A stretch of 64,000 nt of DNA from an uncultured Flavobacteriaceae bacterium (GCA_947493175.1 CANLQD010000002.1:496001-560000), one strand, 5' to 3'; positions 18,487-28,135 are shown, numbered from the stretch's first letter. The notes: generated by a model not told the origin, from the sequence alone. A program made the numbers and translations.

Positions 18487-20238
18487 TCAAGGCACCAGCG
18501 AAACAAAATCGGTGTCGTTACTAATTTGAACCAACTCTTGATTAATATTTTTTAGTGACATTTTACAAACTCGTATTTCCCTTTTTTGATTGGCACTCCC
18601 ATAATTATGATAAATCGTAACTTTTAGATAAGTTGGTGTCAGGCTTTTATTTCCCAAATACTTCGTAAAAACTTCGTAATTGCCTCTTAGGGAAGGTTCC
18701 AGTGCCTTTTCTGTTATGTTATAACCATAATCCTTTGAACGTTTTACAGATTCTGCATTGGTTGCAAGACTATGTTTCCATTCGTACAGATTTTGGTCTG
18801 GATCGATGAAACTTAGCTCAAACTCAGCTTCACTATCATTCCATTCAAAAACAAGCCTGGTCCTTCCTTGTTGCTTCTTTTCACGTAAATGCTGATTAGA
18901 CTCATTTTTCTCCACGCCTAACTTATTCAAAGTCAATAAATTATTGTATTCCCTACTTATTATTTTTGAAAAACGCACCGTATCTATCTTTAAAAGACCT
19001 TTCGCTAACAAATCGTTATAGCGTGCATAAATCCCGACAGATTTTTGAATATCCCCGATATTTCTGTAGCTATTCGCCATGTCGAAATAGCTTTGGGCAT
19101 ACTTGGGGCGCTTCTTATAAACCAAGGCATGTATATCATGGGCCTTTTTAAACCTCCCTTGCGCTTCGTACAAATAGGCCAAAGCTTTCATTGCGACTAT
19201 ACTGTTCTCTATGATCCGATTCGCATTTTGGACTATCTCATCGGCATAAATTACATTTTCCCTTTGCTCGGAGAAATATTCATAGGCGTCTAAAAAGAAA
19301 TAGGGAGAAGTGGAATAACGCCCTCTGTATTTTTCAAAAATCTCTTGCGCTTGCTCTAGGGAAACACTGGCGAAGAGGTCATTCAGATACGTCGGAGAAT
19401 TATCCCGAATCTCCCTCTTGCTTAAAACAGGACCTTCGATATAGTCTCTGACATTCGCATTATTTTCAGAAATCTTCTGGTTAGCCGGATTTGATAATGA
19501 TGTATTTATGATTACGACGGCACTTACACCGAGATTGCTGTAGAAACCGGCACTGGCACGGCCATTAAGCACGGCCATTCGTTCAACAGTGCTTGGGTTC
19601 AGCCAAATTGGTACTTCGCTGGTAATTCTTCCATCGATGTCAAAAATCACATTCGAACCGGTTCCATCTGTATAAAGGCCTTCTCTACCAGTAATACTAC
19701 CCCCCATAACACAGTCACCGGTTACTCCGATTCCCGCAAATCTAGACCTCAAAACATCCAATATACAGGGTGCATTTCTAATACTTCGTTTACGAATTGT
19801 ATTTACAGAAGTTGCAGAAACCTTGGCATCTATGTATCCATAAGCGGTATTGATGATATTTTCATTCTGTCCGTATTCTTTCTCTAAATCTCTCTTGCTA
19901 TTCTTATCGCCTTCAACCGATACATTTTCCAATTCAATAACTATCGGAATCATACTTATGTTTAATACTCGAGTAACATCCTCAACTTTTATAAGCAAAG
20001 GCCTCATTCCCTCATACATAAAACGTAACTCGTCCTCGGTTTCTGCAGTAATCTCATATTCACCCTCAGCGTTCGTAGTAGTTGCTACATCAGTTCCCTT
20101 AACGGAAACTTGTACATTTTCTAGAGATTCCTCATTGCTATATACTTTTCCGAAAATCTTCCGTTGTCCTTGGGAATAGTTCAATACAAAAATGACCCCC
20201 AACAAAGTCAATGTATTTGTAAGTGTCCATTTTTTCAT
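18487..20238 (-). CDS. Exported CarboxypepD_reg/Plug/TPR protein lacking a beta-barrel
   Basis: The 583 residues start with a signal peptide (cleaved near YSQG|QRK). The order of domains as I read them is as follows. A CarboxypepD_reg-like beta domain (about 25-110) contains FGKVYSNEESLENVQVSVKG and TTTNAEGEYEI. A TonB-receptor Plug-like domain (about 150-250) contains GVTGDCVMGGSITGREGL, NVIFDIDGRI and VERMAVLNGRASAGFYSNLG. A TPR-like helical region follows (about 285-425). The C-terminal beta domain (about 455-575) resembles DUF2135, with TRLVFEWNDSEAEFELSFIDP and LKVTIYHNYG. The SusC-like outer-membrane barrel of about 600 residues is missing, with no sign of truncation. The protein is probably periplasmic; its function is unknown. 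Confidence 0.8.
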   Translation of the reverse strand: MKKWTLTNTLTLLGVIFVLNYSQGQRKIFGKVYSNEESLENVQVSVKGTDVATTTNAEGEYEITAETEDELRFMYEGMRPLLIKVEDVTRVLNISMIPIVIELENVSVEGDKNSKRDLEKEYGQNENIINTAYGYIDAKVSATSVNTIRKRSIRNAPCILDVLRSRFAGIGVTGDCVMGGSITGREGLYTDGTGSNVIFDIDGRITSEVPIWLNPSTVERMAVLNGRASAGFYSNLGVSAVVIINTSLSNPANQKISENNANVRDYIEGPVLSKREIRDNSPTYLNDLFASVSLEQAQEIFEKYRGRYSTSPYFFLDAYEYFSEQRENVIYADEIVQNANRIIENSIVAMKALAYLYEAQGRFKKAHDIHALVYKKRPKYAQSYFDMANSYRNIGDIQKSVGIYARYNDLLAKGLLKIDTVRFSKIISREYNNLLTLNKLGVEKNESNQHLREKKQQGRTRLVFEWNDSEAEFELSFIDPDQNLYEWKHSLATNAESVKRSKDYGYNITEKALEPSLRGNYEVFTKYLGNKSLTPTYLKVTIYHNYGSANQKREIRVCKMSLKNINQELVQISNDTDFVSLVP

Positions 20239-20386
20239 ATTCGTACGATTTTACTTGTTATTTAAAAATAGGACATCTTGATTTTAACTTATACCCATTT
20301 AACAAAAAATTGGATAAATATATAGATTCCATGCCCTTCACATTCCATCCAGACTTTATCTTCATTTTACCGATTTACACCCCATA

Positions 20387-21733
20387 CTATTGCCCGAGAT
20401 GTTTCCTTTTTCTTGGAATCAATAACAACTCGGTCTGCCGCCCGTTTACATAGCGAAAACCATCATTTCCGAAAAAACCAGCTTCCTCTAACATGATCCG
20501 AATGTCCCGTTTCCATTCTGGAATTGTTATGGTGGTATTTAATTCTATGGCATAGACCGTATTTGGATTCAGCGGATAATTTTCCCCATCATCCTTCATA
20601 ACCCCGCCTTGCGAATCCCACATACCTATGGTAGTTCCGGCCGAGTGCCCATAAGAACCCAAAGGATGCGTATAAATAGCAGGGCGCAGACCTGCTTCTC
20701 TGGCTTCTTTTAAAGATGCTGCCAAAATTTCGTTCCCGGTACGACCAACAATCATATTTTTGGTTAGAAAATCTTGTACCCGGTTGCCCGCATTTAAGCC
20801 TTCTACTAAAAATTCCGGCGCTTCGATTTCACCTGGTTTCAATACATATGCCAGTTCTTGACAATCGGTATTCAATCTGAGATAGGTAATCCCAAAATCA
20901 CAATGAAGCAGGTCTCCCGGTAAAATAACCATATCATCGGGCCTCCCGGAAAATGAATATAGGTGCCCTACCAATTCCTGGCTAGTTCGCTGCACATCGA
21001 CCGTAGGATGAAACCAGGTTTCCAAACCCAAATCGGTTACTTTTTGACGCATCCACCATTCTACCTCGGTGGTGGTCGTTACCCCAGGGGTAATCACATT
21101 TTCGGAAAAGGCTTCTGCGATGATATCATGGGTAACATCGACCAATTGGTTATAAATGATCATTTCCCGTTCGGTACGGGTTTCGATCCACCGCACGGCC
21201 AGTTGTTCTGCCGACACTACCTTTTTATGATATTTCTTGGGCAGGTTTTGCATAAACTCCTCATAATCGGTTTTATCGAGACCATCTGCAATGTTATGGT
21301 CCTTCGAAAAATTCAAACCGATTTTCTCTGGTTTTCGTTCGGTTATCAACTGCATCAACCGTTTCCATTGATCGGGTTCTTTCTCTTTATCCCATGCCGA
21401 AACAATGTTATCTCCTACATTGTAACGGGCAACGGCAAGCTTTTCAATTGTATTCTTTTTCTTATTTCGATAAAACAAAAGAATCGTTCTCCTACGTGCA
21501 TTAAGCCATGTAGCGGGCAGCATGGTTCTCAAGACGGGATCCTCGTTATATTCCCTGGAAATGACCACCCACATATCAATTGAAGAAGCATCCATCAACT
21601 CGGGCAACAGCTTATTGAAACGTTCAGCAAGAATTTCGTCTACCACCCGCGCCCTTTCATTTTCAGGCAGCACTTGCTGGGCTTCTAAGTGAAATACTAA
21701 AAAAAGGCAAGCAAGCAAATAACAATTCTTCAT
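20387..21733 (-). CDS. Secreted M24 family metallopeptidase (Xaa-Pro aminopeptidase-like)
   Basis: This 448-residue protein has a signal peptide ending near HLEA|QQ. The C-terminal pita-bread domain shows the five metal ligands of the family: the two aspartates in LLHCDFG and RLNTDCQE, the histidine in SYGHSAGTT, and the glutamates in AIELNTT and MLEEAGF. The N-terminal domain is of the creatinase/aminopeptidase P type. The family releases N-terminal residues next to proline, here presumably in the periplasm. It starts 75 nt after a possible 30-residue microprotein on the same strand. Confidence 0.9.
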   Translation of the reverse strand: MKNCYLLACLFLVFHLEAQQVLPENERARVVDEILAERFNKLLPELMDASSIDMWVVISREYNEDPVLRTMLPATWLNARRRTILLFYRNKKKNTIEKLAVARYNVGDNIVSAWDKEKEPDQWKRLMQLITERKPEKIGLNFSKDHNIADGLDKTDYEEFMQNLPKKYHKKVVSAEQLAVRWIETRTEREMIIYNQLVDVTHDIIAEAFSENVITPGVTTTTEVEWWMRQKVTDLGLETWFHPTVDVQRTSQELVGHLYSFSGRPDDMVILPGDLLHCDFGITYLRLNTDCQELAYVLKPGEIEAPEFLVEGLNAGNRVQDFLTKNMIVGRTGNEILAASLKEAREAGLRPAIYTHPLGSYGHSAGTTIGMWDSQGGVMKDDGENYPLNPNTVYAIELNTTITIPEWKRDIRIMLEEAGFFGNDGFRYVNGRQTELLLIPRKRKHLGQ

Positions 21734-21808
21734 GGTACCGTTGGTTTTCCCTTCAAAATACGAAATAATGAAAATGACCTTTTCATAAGCTATCTTTTTA
21801 ACAGTACT

Positions 21809-21901
21809 TTAGGAAGAGGGCGGTTTCATCATTTTTTTCATCATGGTTGCTATCAAGTTTACAATCAACCAATAAACGATAGATAGCCAGAAAATAATCA
21901 T
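21809..21901 (-). CDS. Possible 30-residue membrane microprotein downstream of menE
   Basis: An ATG 31 nt after the menE stop opens a 30-codon frame on the same strand. The peptide has one hydrophobic span (MIIFWLSIVYWLIVNLIATM) and a methionine/lysine tail (MKKMMKPPSS), so it obeys the positive-inside rule with a cytoplasmic tail. I do not recognise a family. It could be translated from the menC-CPBP-menE transcript. The evidence is layout and composition only. Confidence 0.4.
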   Translation of the reverse strand: MIIFWLSIVYWLIVNLIATMMKKMMKPPSS

Positions 21902-21932
21902 TGGGGAAACCGATCAAATGGTCTAGGAAACC

Positions 21933-23018
21933 CTAAGCTTGCACAAGGCGTGCTGTTTTGTTTCTTTGAATTTTACCATTGTCCGTAGTTACGAGATTTG
22001 GAACCTTAAAAACGCGTTTCGGGACCTCGTGTTTCTCCAAACCGGGTAATTGGGCAAGTTCTTTCTGCAAAGCGTCGGTATTCAATTCCCCCTCAATGAT
22101 GAGCGTTACACTTTCTCCCAAACTATCATCAGGAAGCCCAACGATGACAAAAGGGGTATTGATAACCTTAGCCAGTTTCGCTTCAATGCTTTCTGGATTT
22201 AGTTTTATACCGCCCGAGTTAATGATGTTATCATAGCGTCCCAACCATTCAAATTCGGTATCGGACCGCAGATCGACCATATCGTTTGTCACCACAGGCT
22301 TATCTGTAATACTTGGGGCCGTAATCACCAGACATCCGCGGGAATCTTTAGAAACGGTAATTCCAGATAGGGTTTTAAAAAAGCCGCTACCCACTTTTGC
22401 CTGCTGGTCGATGCGACGTGCGGCGATATGGGTAATCGTCTCCGTCATCCCGTAGGTCTCAAAAACTGAAGAGGTCTTTTGTGATAATATGCGACGTAAA
22501 GCATATGAAATAGGGGCTCCACCGATGAGCAAAGTACCGATACGGTTGAGCTCTTTTATCGACTTTTCTACCTGCAAAGGAACCATAGCGACAAAATCAT
22601 ATGCTTTTTTATGCGCTGGCAAGGCTTGTGAAGAAGGGGGCACATAATCCAACTCCAAACCAAGGACCATCGCCCGGACCAACATCATCTTACCGGCAAT
22701 ATAATCCACAGGCAAACACAATAGGGCGGTATCTCCCGATTTGATATTAAAAAACGCTGCCGTAGCCAAGGCCGATTGCACCATTTTCCGCTTTTCTAAG
22801 GGAATGGTTTTAGCATTTCCGGTTGAACCGGAGGTGCGAACTTCTAGTTGTTCTTGGTCATTTAACCAATCCATCAAAAAGTCTCCGATACTCATTTCAA
22901 AAGGAGTTCCTTCTTTTATTAGACTATAGGCCACTTCTTTCAGTTCTTCCCTGTTGTAGCTTGTGCCGTTGAGCTTAAAATCTAAATGGATTTCCTTAAA
23001 ACTAATCGAATCATTCAT
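21933..23018 (-). CDS. menE: o-Succinylbenzoate-CoA ligase
   Basis: MenE activates o-succinylbenzoate with ATP and CoA in menaquinone synthesis. The adenylate-forming motifs are TSGSTGNAKTIPL (P-loop), YGMTETITHI, WLGRYDNIINSGG and the C-terminal catalytic lysine region NGKIQRNKTA. At about 361 residues it is shorter than the E. coli enzyme (451) because the N-terminal subdomain is reduced, as in other Bacteroidota. The start at 23018 overlaps the upstream CPBP gene by 8 nt; an ATG at 23027 is also possible. The gene is the last in the menC-CPBP-menE run. Confidence 0.92.
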   Translation of the reverse strand: MNDSISFKEIHLDFKLNGTSYNREELKEVAYSLIKEGTPFEMSIGDFLMDWLNDQEQLEVRTSGSTGNAKTIPLEKRKMVQSALATAAFFNIKSGDTALLCLPVDYIAGKMMLVRAMVLGLELDYVPPSSQALPAHKKAYDFVAMVPLQVEKSIKELNRIGTLLIGGAPISYALRRILSQKTSSVFETYGMTETITHIAARRIDQQAKVGSGFFKTLSGITVSKDSRGCLVITAPSITDKPVVTNDMVDLRSDTEFEWLGRYDNIINSGGIKLNPESIEAKLAKVINTPFVIVGLPDDSLGESVTLIIEGELNTDALQKELAQLPGLEKHEVPKRVFKVPNLVTTDNGKIQRNKTARLVQA

Positions 23019-23940
23019 GGGTGGCACTAAAGGTTTCTTTCGAAAGTACTTTTCCAGTCAAACGCTGTTTCCAATTGGTCCAACTGTATTTTTTGGCTAA
23101 CACGAAAAGTATAACTGGGAATATTATTGCAACAGATAACAACATTTCCTGTACGACTTCCGAAGAAGCGCTTTCATCTACATATCGAAATAGCGCATCC
23201 GTTTGAATAGCTGACCAATCAGAAGTTATCAATAATGCCGCCATTAAATTATTGCCCAAATGAAACCCTAATGCCAACTCGAGACCTTCATCCATTAGGG
23301 TCATAACCCCCATCAGAAGTCCAAAACCAATATAATAGACCATGGTTATATAGCCCATTTCGGCCACTTCCGGATTTGCGGAATGCATTAAGCCAAAAAG
23401 CACCGAAGTCAACAAGAGAGGAAACCATCTATTGTTGGCGAGAATCCCTAGTTGCTGCATTAGATATCCCCTGAAAAGATATTCTTCATAACCAATTTGA
23501 AAAGGGAATAAAATGAGACTAACAATCAACAATAATGCAAACTTGCCTGGATTAAAATTCCATTCGATTCCTGCTGGAGACATATAATAGGATATCCCAA
23601 ACATAAGTAACGTGATACTCACTATTAGCAAAGTAGAAAACAACACTCGGGAAAAATCTATTTTCTTTCTTGACGTCGTGAGGCTAACAAAACTTCTTCC
23701 ATGTAAAAACACAACAAGCAAAACCAGGATAAGAAGTAAGAAGACAAAAATTGTCAAGTTGCCTATTAAGTTCAAAATTGGTGGCATATTCCTCATCATC
23801 TCATAAATTCTATCCATATCCTCTGGTGAAGTAAGTAGAAAGGCAATAAAATTGATCAAAAGAAACCCCGTTGACACCAGAATGGTAAGGATTACTCTCC
23901 AAGTAGCATTGTTGCCTTTATACGCCTGTTCTATATACAT
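23011..23940 (-). CDS. CPBP family intramembrane glutamic endopeptidase
   Basis: The 309 residues contain about eight membrane spans. The CPBP (Abi/CAAX) motifs are clear: GYEEYLFRGYLMQQ (EExxxR), FGLMHSANPE (FxxxH) and LGFHLGNNLMAAL (HxxxN). The start at 23940 (MYIEQAYKGNNATWR) is preferred over 23967, because it gives a compact 10-nt overlap with menC. Such proteases cleave within or next to membranes; examples include Rce1-type processing and bacteriocin immunity. The target here is unknown. Its position between menC and menE, with overlaps at both ends, implies co-expression with menaquinone synthesis but not a role in it. Confidence 0.9.
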   Translation of the reverse strand: MYIEQAYKGNNATWRVILTILVSTGFLLINFIAFLLTSPEDMDRIYEMMRNMPPILNLIGNLTIFVFLLLILVLLVVFLHGRSFVSLTTSRKKIDFSRVLFSTLLIVSITLLMFGISYYMSPAGIEWNFNPGKFALLLIVSLILFPFQIGYEEYLFRGYLMQQLGILANNRWFPLLLTSVLFGLMHSANPEVAEMGYITMVYYIGFGLLMGVMTLMDEGLELALGFHLGNNLMAALLITSDWSAIQTDALFRYVDESASSEVVQEMLLSVAIIFPVILFVLAKKYSWTNWKQRLTGKVLSKETFSATHE

Positions 23941-24983
23941 AATTCTTGAATCAAATTTGGTTTCCATTGTCTGTCCTGTAAATAACGTAACGCACCATCT
24001 GCCACCAAGAGTGGACTCTCAAAATTATTAGTGTATAGGCTTCCCGTACCCAATCCTTGGGGCATTTTGTTGGCTAATGTAAACGTCCACTGCGCTATCG
24101 CATTCAGCCCCACATTACTTTCAAGGGCACTGGTTACCCACCAACCTATTTCGTATTTCTCGGCAAGCTCGATCCATTGCGAACTACCTTTAAAGCCACC
24201 TATCAAACTAGGCTTTAAGATAATAAACTGCGGTGCCATACTTTGTAATAGTGCTTCTTTCTTTTTTACATCGAAAACACCGATGAGCTCCTCATCTAAT
24301 GCAATGGGTATGGGAGTAGCGGCACACAACCGTTTCATTTCTTCAACTTGACCTTGCTTAATGGGTTGTTCTATGGAATGTATCTGCAATTCCGAAAGCC
24401 GTTGCAACTTCCCTAAAGCTTCTTCCGGGGCAAAGGCCCCGTTCGCATCTACCCGTAATTCGATCTGGTCCTCAGTATATTTTTCCCTAATAGATTCAAG
24501 CAATGCCAGCTCTGTTTCAAAATCGATAGCACCGATTTTCATTTTAATACAATGAAACCCCTCACGTAACTTCTGCTCGATCTGTTCGTGCATAAAACTT
24601 TTTTCACCCATCCAAATAAGTCCGTTAATAGCAATAGGTGTTTCTTTTTCGGTGAAACCAGAAGGAAAAAGTTTAAAGGGGTTTGCAGCTGTCAAAGATC
24701 TAAAAGCCTGTTCCAGGCCAAATTGAATACTGGGAAATTCTGTCAATTGCTCCAAAAGCGCATCCGACCCCAAATGTATGTGCCCACAAACCCAGAGAAG
24801 GGTTTTTTCATAGTCGGCCCGGTCATCGATACTCAACCCTTTCAACAGGCCACATTCACCGATGCCAAAGCGGTTTTTTTCTTGTAAAACCAATAGCCAA
24901 GTCTCTTTCTGAACCATGATGCCCCGTGAGGTTCCACTAGGACGTTTGAAATCGAGAATGTATTTTTTGTAGAATGCTTTCAT
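23931..24983 (-). CDS. menC: o-Succinylbenzoate synthase
   Basis: MenC dehydrates SHCHC to o-succinylbenzoate. It belongs to the enolase superfamily, and the acid/base and metal residues are visible: the KxK motif in IKMKIGAIDF, Asp in RVDANGAF, Glu in SIEQPI, Asp in ALDEELIG and the second lysine in ILKPSLIGG. The start at 24983 (MKAFYKKYILDFKRP) gives 350 residues; the frame extends four codons upstream. It heads the menC-CPBP-menE run and diverges from the SDR gene by 45 nt. Confidence 0.93.
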   Translation of the reverse strand: MKAFYKKYILDFKRPSGTSRGIMVQKETWLLVLQEKNRFGIGECGLLKGLSIDDRADYEKTLLWVCGHIHLGSDALLEQLTEFPSIQFGLEQAFRSLTAANPFKLFPSGFTEKETPIAINGLIWMGEKSFMHEQIEQKLREGFHCIKMKIGAIDFETELALLESIREKYTEDQIELRVDANGAFAPEEALGKLQRLSELQIHSIEQPIKQGQVEEMKRLCAATPIPIALDEELIGVFDVKKKEALLQSMAPQFIILKPSLIGGFKGSSQWIELAEKYEIGWWVTSALESNVGLNAIAQWTFTLANKMPQGLGTGSLYTNNFESPLLVADGALRYLQDRQWKPNLIQELCI

Positions 24984-25028
24984 GTACCGGATCAAATTTA
25001 GCTATATTTTGGACTTTAAAATGAACCA

Positions 25029-25823
25029 ATGGAAACTATTCAAGGAAAAACAATATGGATAACGGGTGCTTCCTCCGGCATTGGGGAAGCGCTTGCTTAC
25101 GAACTTTCAAAACAACACTGCAGATTACTCCTTTCCGCTAGAAACGAATCGGCACTTATGAGGGTGAAAAGCAATTGCGCCAACCCCGACAAAGTGACCA
25201 TTTTGGCACTTGACCTTTCAGATTTTGAAGGTATGACCGAGAAAACGGCAGAAGCAATCGGACAAGTGGGACAAATAGACGTTTTAATCAATAATGCGGG
25301 CATTAGTCAACGTTCATTATTGGCAGAGACCGACTTTCAAGTTTTTAAAAAGCTTATAGATATTAACTATTTGGGCACGGTTGCCCTGACCAAAGCGGTA
25401 TTGCCCTATTTTATAAAATGGCAACGCGGACATTTTGTAACCGTGAGCAGTCTAATGGGAAAGTTCGGATCTCCTTATAGGTCTGGATACTGCGGGGCAA
25501 AACACGCCCTACACGGTTTTTTTGACGTGCTACGCATGGAACATGAAAAAGACGGAATTCTTGTAACCTTGATTTGCCCTGGTTTTGTACAGACCGACGT
25601 GGCTAAAAATGCACTGACCGCCAATGGCACTCCCCAAGAAGAGGAAGATAGTGCAACTGCAAATGGTCTTCCCGTCAGCATTTTTGTAAAAAAGATGCTC
25701 AAGGCAATACAACGAAAAAAGTTCGAGGCATACATTGGAAGAAAAGAATTAATGGGAGTTTACCTGAAGCGTTTTTTTCCTAAACTGTTACATCGGGTAG
25801 TGCTTCATAGCACGGTGAGATAG
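25029..25823 (+). CDS. SDR family NAD(P)-dependent oxidoreductase
   Basis: This is a classical short-chain dehydrogenase of 264 residues. The cofactor motif TGASSGIGEALAYELS lies near 12-27. NNAG follows at about 88, and the catalytic serine is in VSSLMGKFG. The YxxxK motif is YCGAKHALHG. The wording is close to DHRS7-type dehydrogenases. Substrate is unknown. It is divergent from menC and ends 8 nt from the convergent histidine kinase gene, with no terminator between them. Confidence 0.9.
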   Translation: METIQGKTIWITGASSGIGEALAYELSKQHCRLLLSARNESALMRVKSNCANPDKVTILALDLSDFEGMTEKTAEAIGQVGQIDVLINNAGISQRSLLAETDFQVFKKLIDINYLGTVALTKAVLPYFIKWQRGHFVTVSSLMGKFGSPYRSGYCGAKHALHGFFDVLRMEHEKDGILVTLICPGFVQTDVAKNALTANGTPQEEEDSATANGLPVSIFVKKMLKAIQRKKFEAYIGRKELMGVYLKRFFPKLLHRVVLHSTVR

Positions 25824-25831
25824 GTATGATA

Positions 25832-27781
25832 CTATGTGAAATTGAACCAAAAGCGAACGCCTTCGGTATTGTTATCGACGTTCAATTTGGTCTGTAATTG
25901 GTTGGCAAGACGGTTCATGAGTCGAATTCCCATAGAGGAGTTTGCACGTTCCTCGGAATCATCGGGAAGCCCTACACCATTGTCGGTATATTCAAAAAAG
26001 CCTTCCTTGACCCCAATTTTTCGTAAATGGATGTAAATCTTCCCATTTTCGTCATCCATCGGAAACGCATATTTAAAAGAATTCGAAACCAGCTCATTAA
26101 GAATGAGCCCGAAGGGAATGGCCCGGTCAATATCGAGCTCCACACCTTCCGCATCTACAGTAATATTGATGTTGTGGCCTCCCTTTTTGTAAACAGATTG
26201 AACGCTGTTGATAAGACTTTCGATATAGCCCTGCATCTCAATGACCGAAAGGTCCTCGTTCTGATAGAGTTTTTGATGTATCAAGGCCATCGCCTTTACA
26301 CGGCTCTTACCTTCCTCCAATGCCTCAATAGCGGCCTTGCTACGGGTATTTTTGGTCTGAAGGCTCAGCAAACTAGATACCATTTGAAGGTTGTTCTTTA
26401 CCCGATGATGAATTTCTTTTAAGAGCGAATCTTTCTCCACTAATGAATTTTCGATAATGTGTTTCTGCTCGGCGATCAGGCGTTGGTTTTTGATACTACG
26501 AAGATAGGCATACACCAAACCGGCTAGTGCCAACAACGTAAGTACAAGCAGTATAAATGCCATATCATTGCGCTCGTCCAAGGCAATCATATCACTTCTT
26601 TGCTGTTCCATCTCCAATCGTTGCTGCTCGATTAGCAAGAGCGCATTGTTTTTGTCCTCCCCGACAATGGTCGCCAATTGTTGCTGCTTTAATTGTGATT
26701 CATTTGTTTTTAAAGAATCGGTAATTCGAATATTTCGTTTCAAATATGCTATCGAACTCCTATGGTCCCCTGTCTTATCGTAATAAGTCGCATAGAGCTG
26801 ATTTTTTTTAAGGATGTTTTCGGTCTTGACCGGCGTAAAATCCCCGCTAAGGTAATCGGTCGCTTTTTTGAAGTCTCCTATTTGTAAATAGCATTCGGCA
26901 ACAGCCAAATTGTTCTCTACTAAATCTGATGAAAATTTCCCCGCATTGTATTCCTTTATTAGGGCGATACTTTCCTCTAACTTCGGAAGTGCCGTCTCAC
27001 AATCATCTTGTATCACTAGGGACTTTCCAATATTTCCTTCGATAATTCCCCGCAACAGGTTGGCTTCTGTAAGCTGTTTGGCCGTCCTGGTCTCGGTTAC
27101 ATCGTTCAAAAACAAATCAATGAACGCTTTTGCTTTATTATACTGAGAAATTGCGGTGGGAGACTTATCGAGTCTTAGAAAATTGCCTACATTATTATAA
27201 AAAACAGCTTGGCCGTAATAGTCAGATTCATCAACCTTCTTTTTTTCCTCCAAGAAGTAGTCGTCCCTCGCTTTTAAATAGAAACCCAGATTGGCATAGA
27301 TATCATAAAAAGATATATTCTCGGTAAACCCTAATTTTCTTTTCTCTTTTCGTATATCGATCTGTTCAGCATAAAACTGCAGCTTACCATAACTTGCGTC
27401 CATTAAGTCGAGTAAGACCGCTTTTCTATAAAGGTCTAATTTATCAATGTCTTTATAAAGGTCTTTTGAAATTGCAATGCTTCTATAGTAATCCCCAAGG
27501 TCGTGATAAACCTGTGACTGCATTAAAAGGTAATCCAGAATGTCGGTAGAGTCTTTTTTCTTCTCAGCGTCCAAGAGGTAAATGTTTACCTGATCTAACC
27601 AATCATAGGCCGAATTCTCACGATACCGATTAGGCTCTCCAAAAAAGAAATTCAAGCGACTTTGGGATTCTTGATCTTTTTTAAAAGTATCAAAAAGATT
27701 ATCATTAGCAATACCACCATCTTGCGCGGCCAGAATGTTCATGATCAAGAAACACCAAACGACAAATAGGCGGTAAAACAT
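25832..27781 (-). CDS. TPR-containing sensor histidine kinase (HisKA_2 type)
   Basis: The start at 27781 (MFYRLFVVWCFLIMNILAAQ) provides a signal peptide and gives 649 residues. The frame continues upstream to 27958, but the extra 59 residues lack family character. The periplasmic part is made of TPR-like helices (about 60-400). One span follows near 465 (FILLVLTLLALAGLVYAYL). The phosphoacceptor region EIHHRVKNNLQMVSSLLSLQ is of the HisKA_2/HWE-like kind, and the ATP domain has LNELVSNSFKYAF (N box) and DNGVGLPDD (G box). It is the likely partner of the LytTR regulator at 28381, although two terminators lie between them. A perfect -7 box lies at 27907-27914. Confidence 0.9.
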   Translation of the reverse strand: MFYRLFVVWCFLIMNILAAQDGGIANDNLFDTFKKDQESQSRLNFFFGEPNRYRENSAYDWLDQVNIYLLDAEKKKDSTDILDYLLMQSQVYHDLGDYYRSIAISKDLYKDIDKLDLYRKAVLLDLMDASYGKLQFYAEQIDIRKEKRKLGFTENISFYDIYANLGFYLKARDDYFLEEKKKVDESDYYGQAVFYNNVGNFLRLDKSPTAISQYNKAKAFIDLFLNDVTETRTAKQLTEANLLRGIIEGNIGKSLVIQDDCETALPKLEESIALIKEYNAGKFSSDLVENNLAVAECYLQIGDFKKATDYLSGDFTPVKTENILKKNQLYATYYDKTGDHRSSIAYLKRNIRITDSLKTNESQLKQQQLATIVGEDKNNALLLIEQQRLEMEQQRSDMIALDERNDMAFILLVLTLLALAGLVYAYLRSIKNQRLIAEQKHIIENSLVEKDSLLKEIHHRVKNNLQMVSSLLSLQTKNTRSKAAIEALEEGKSRVKAMALIHQKLYQNEDLSVIEMQGYIESLINSVQSVYKKGGHNINITVDAEGVELDIDRAIPFGLILNELVSNSFKYAFPMDDENGKIYIHLRKIGVKEGFFEYTDNGVGLPDDSEERANSSMGIRLMNRLANQLQTKLNVDNNTEGVRFWFNFT

Positions 27782-27906
27782 GCTATTTATATTGGTACCA
27801 AAGGCCATCCCAGTGCGTTCTTCATGGTTACATAATTTATTGGCGATGGTCGATTTTTTAAAAACTGCTAGTATCATTGTTGGTTTTGGGCAACATTCCG
27901 TAGTTT

Positions 27907-27914
27907 CAAAAATA
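27907..27914 (-). promoter_or_regulatory. Candidate -7 box for the histidine kinase
   Basis: TATTTTTG on the minus strand is a perfect TAnnTTTG box. Transcription would start near 27900, which leaves a leader of about 120 nt to the start at 27781 and excludes a start at 27958. A second perfect box, also TATTTTTG, lies at 28114-28121. No TTG is found at the usual distance for either. Confidence 0.4.
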
Positions 27915-28135
27915 TCGTATTTGTAGCAATAGTTTTTATCATTGTTGTGTAATGGCACATTTTTGTGGTTAGCCGGGCAACATTAGTCAAAGCTACATGG
28001 AAGCTAGAGCGCTATTGTTTAAACATAGAAGCTCTCATGACCACGTTCATAAATTGTTTTGGTCAAAGTTGCCTTTCAACTCATAATCGATTGTAATTCG
28101 AATGTAAAATGCACAAAAATAGCTAATTAAACTAA

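Noticed and set aside
20963..21583. 206-codon plus-strand open frame opposite the M24 peptidase
   Set aside because: It lies antisense to a well-supported gene with all metal ligands in place.
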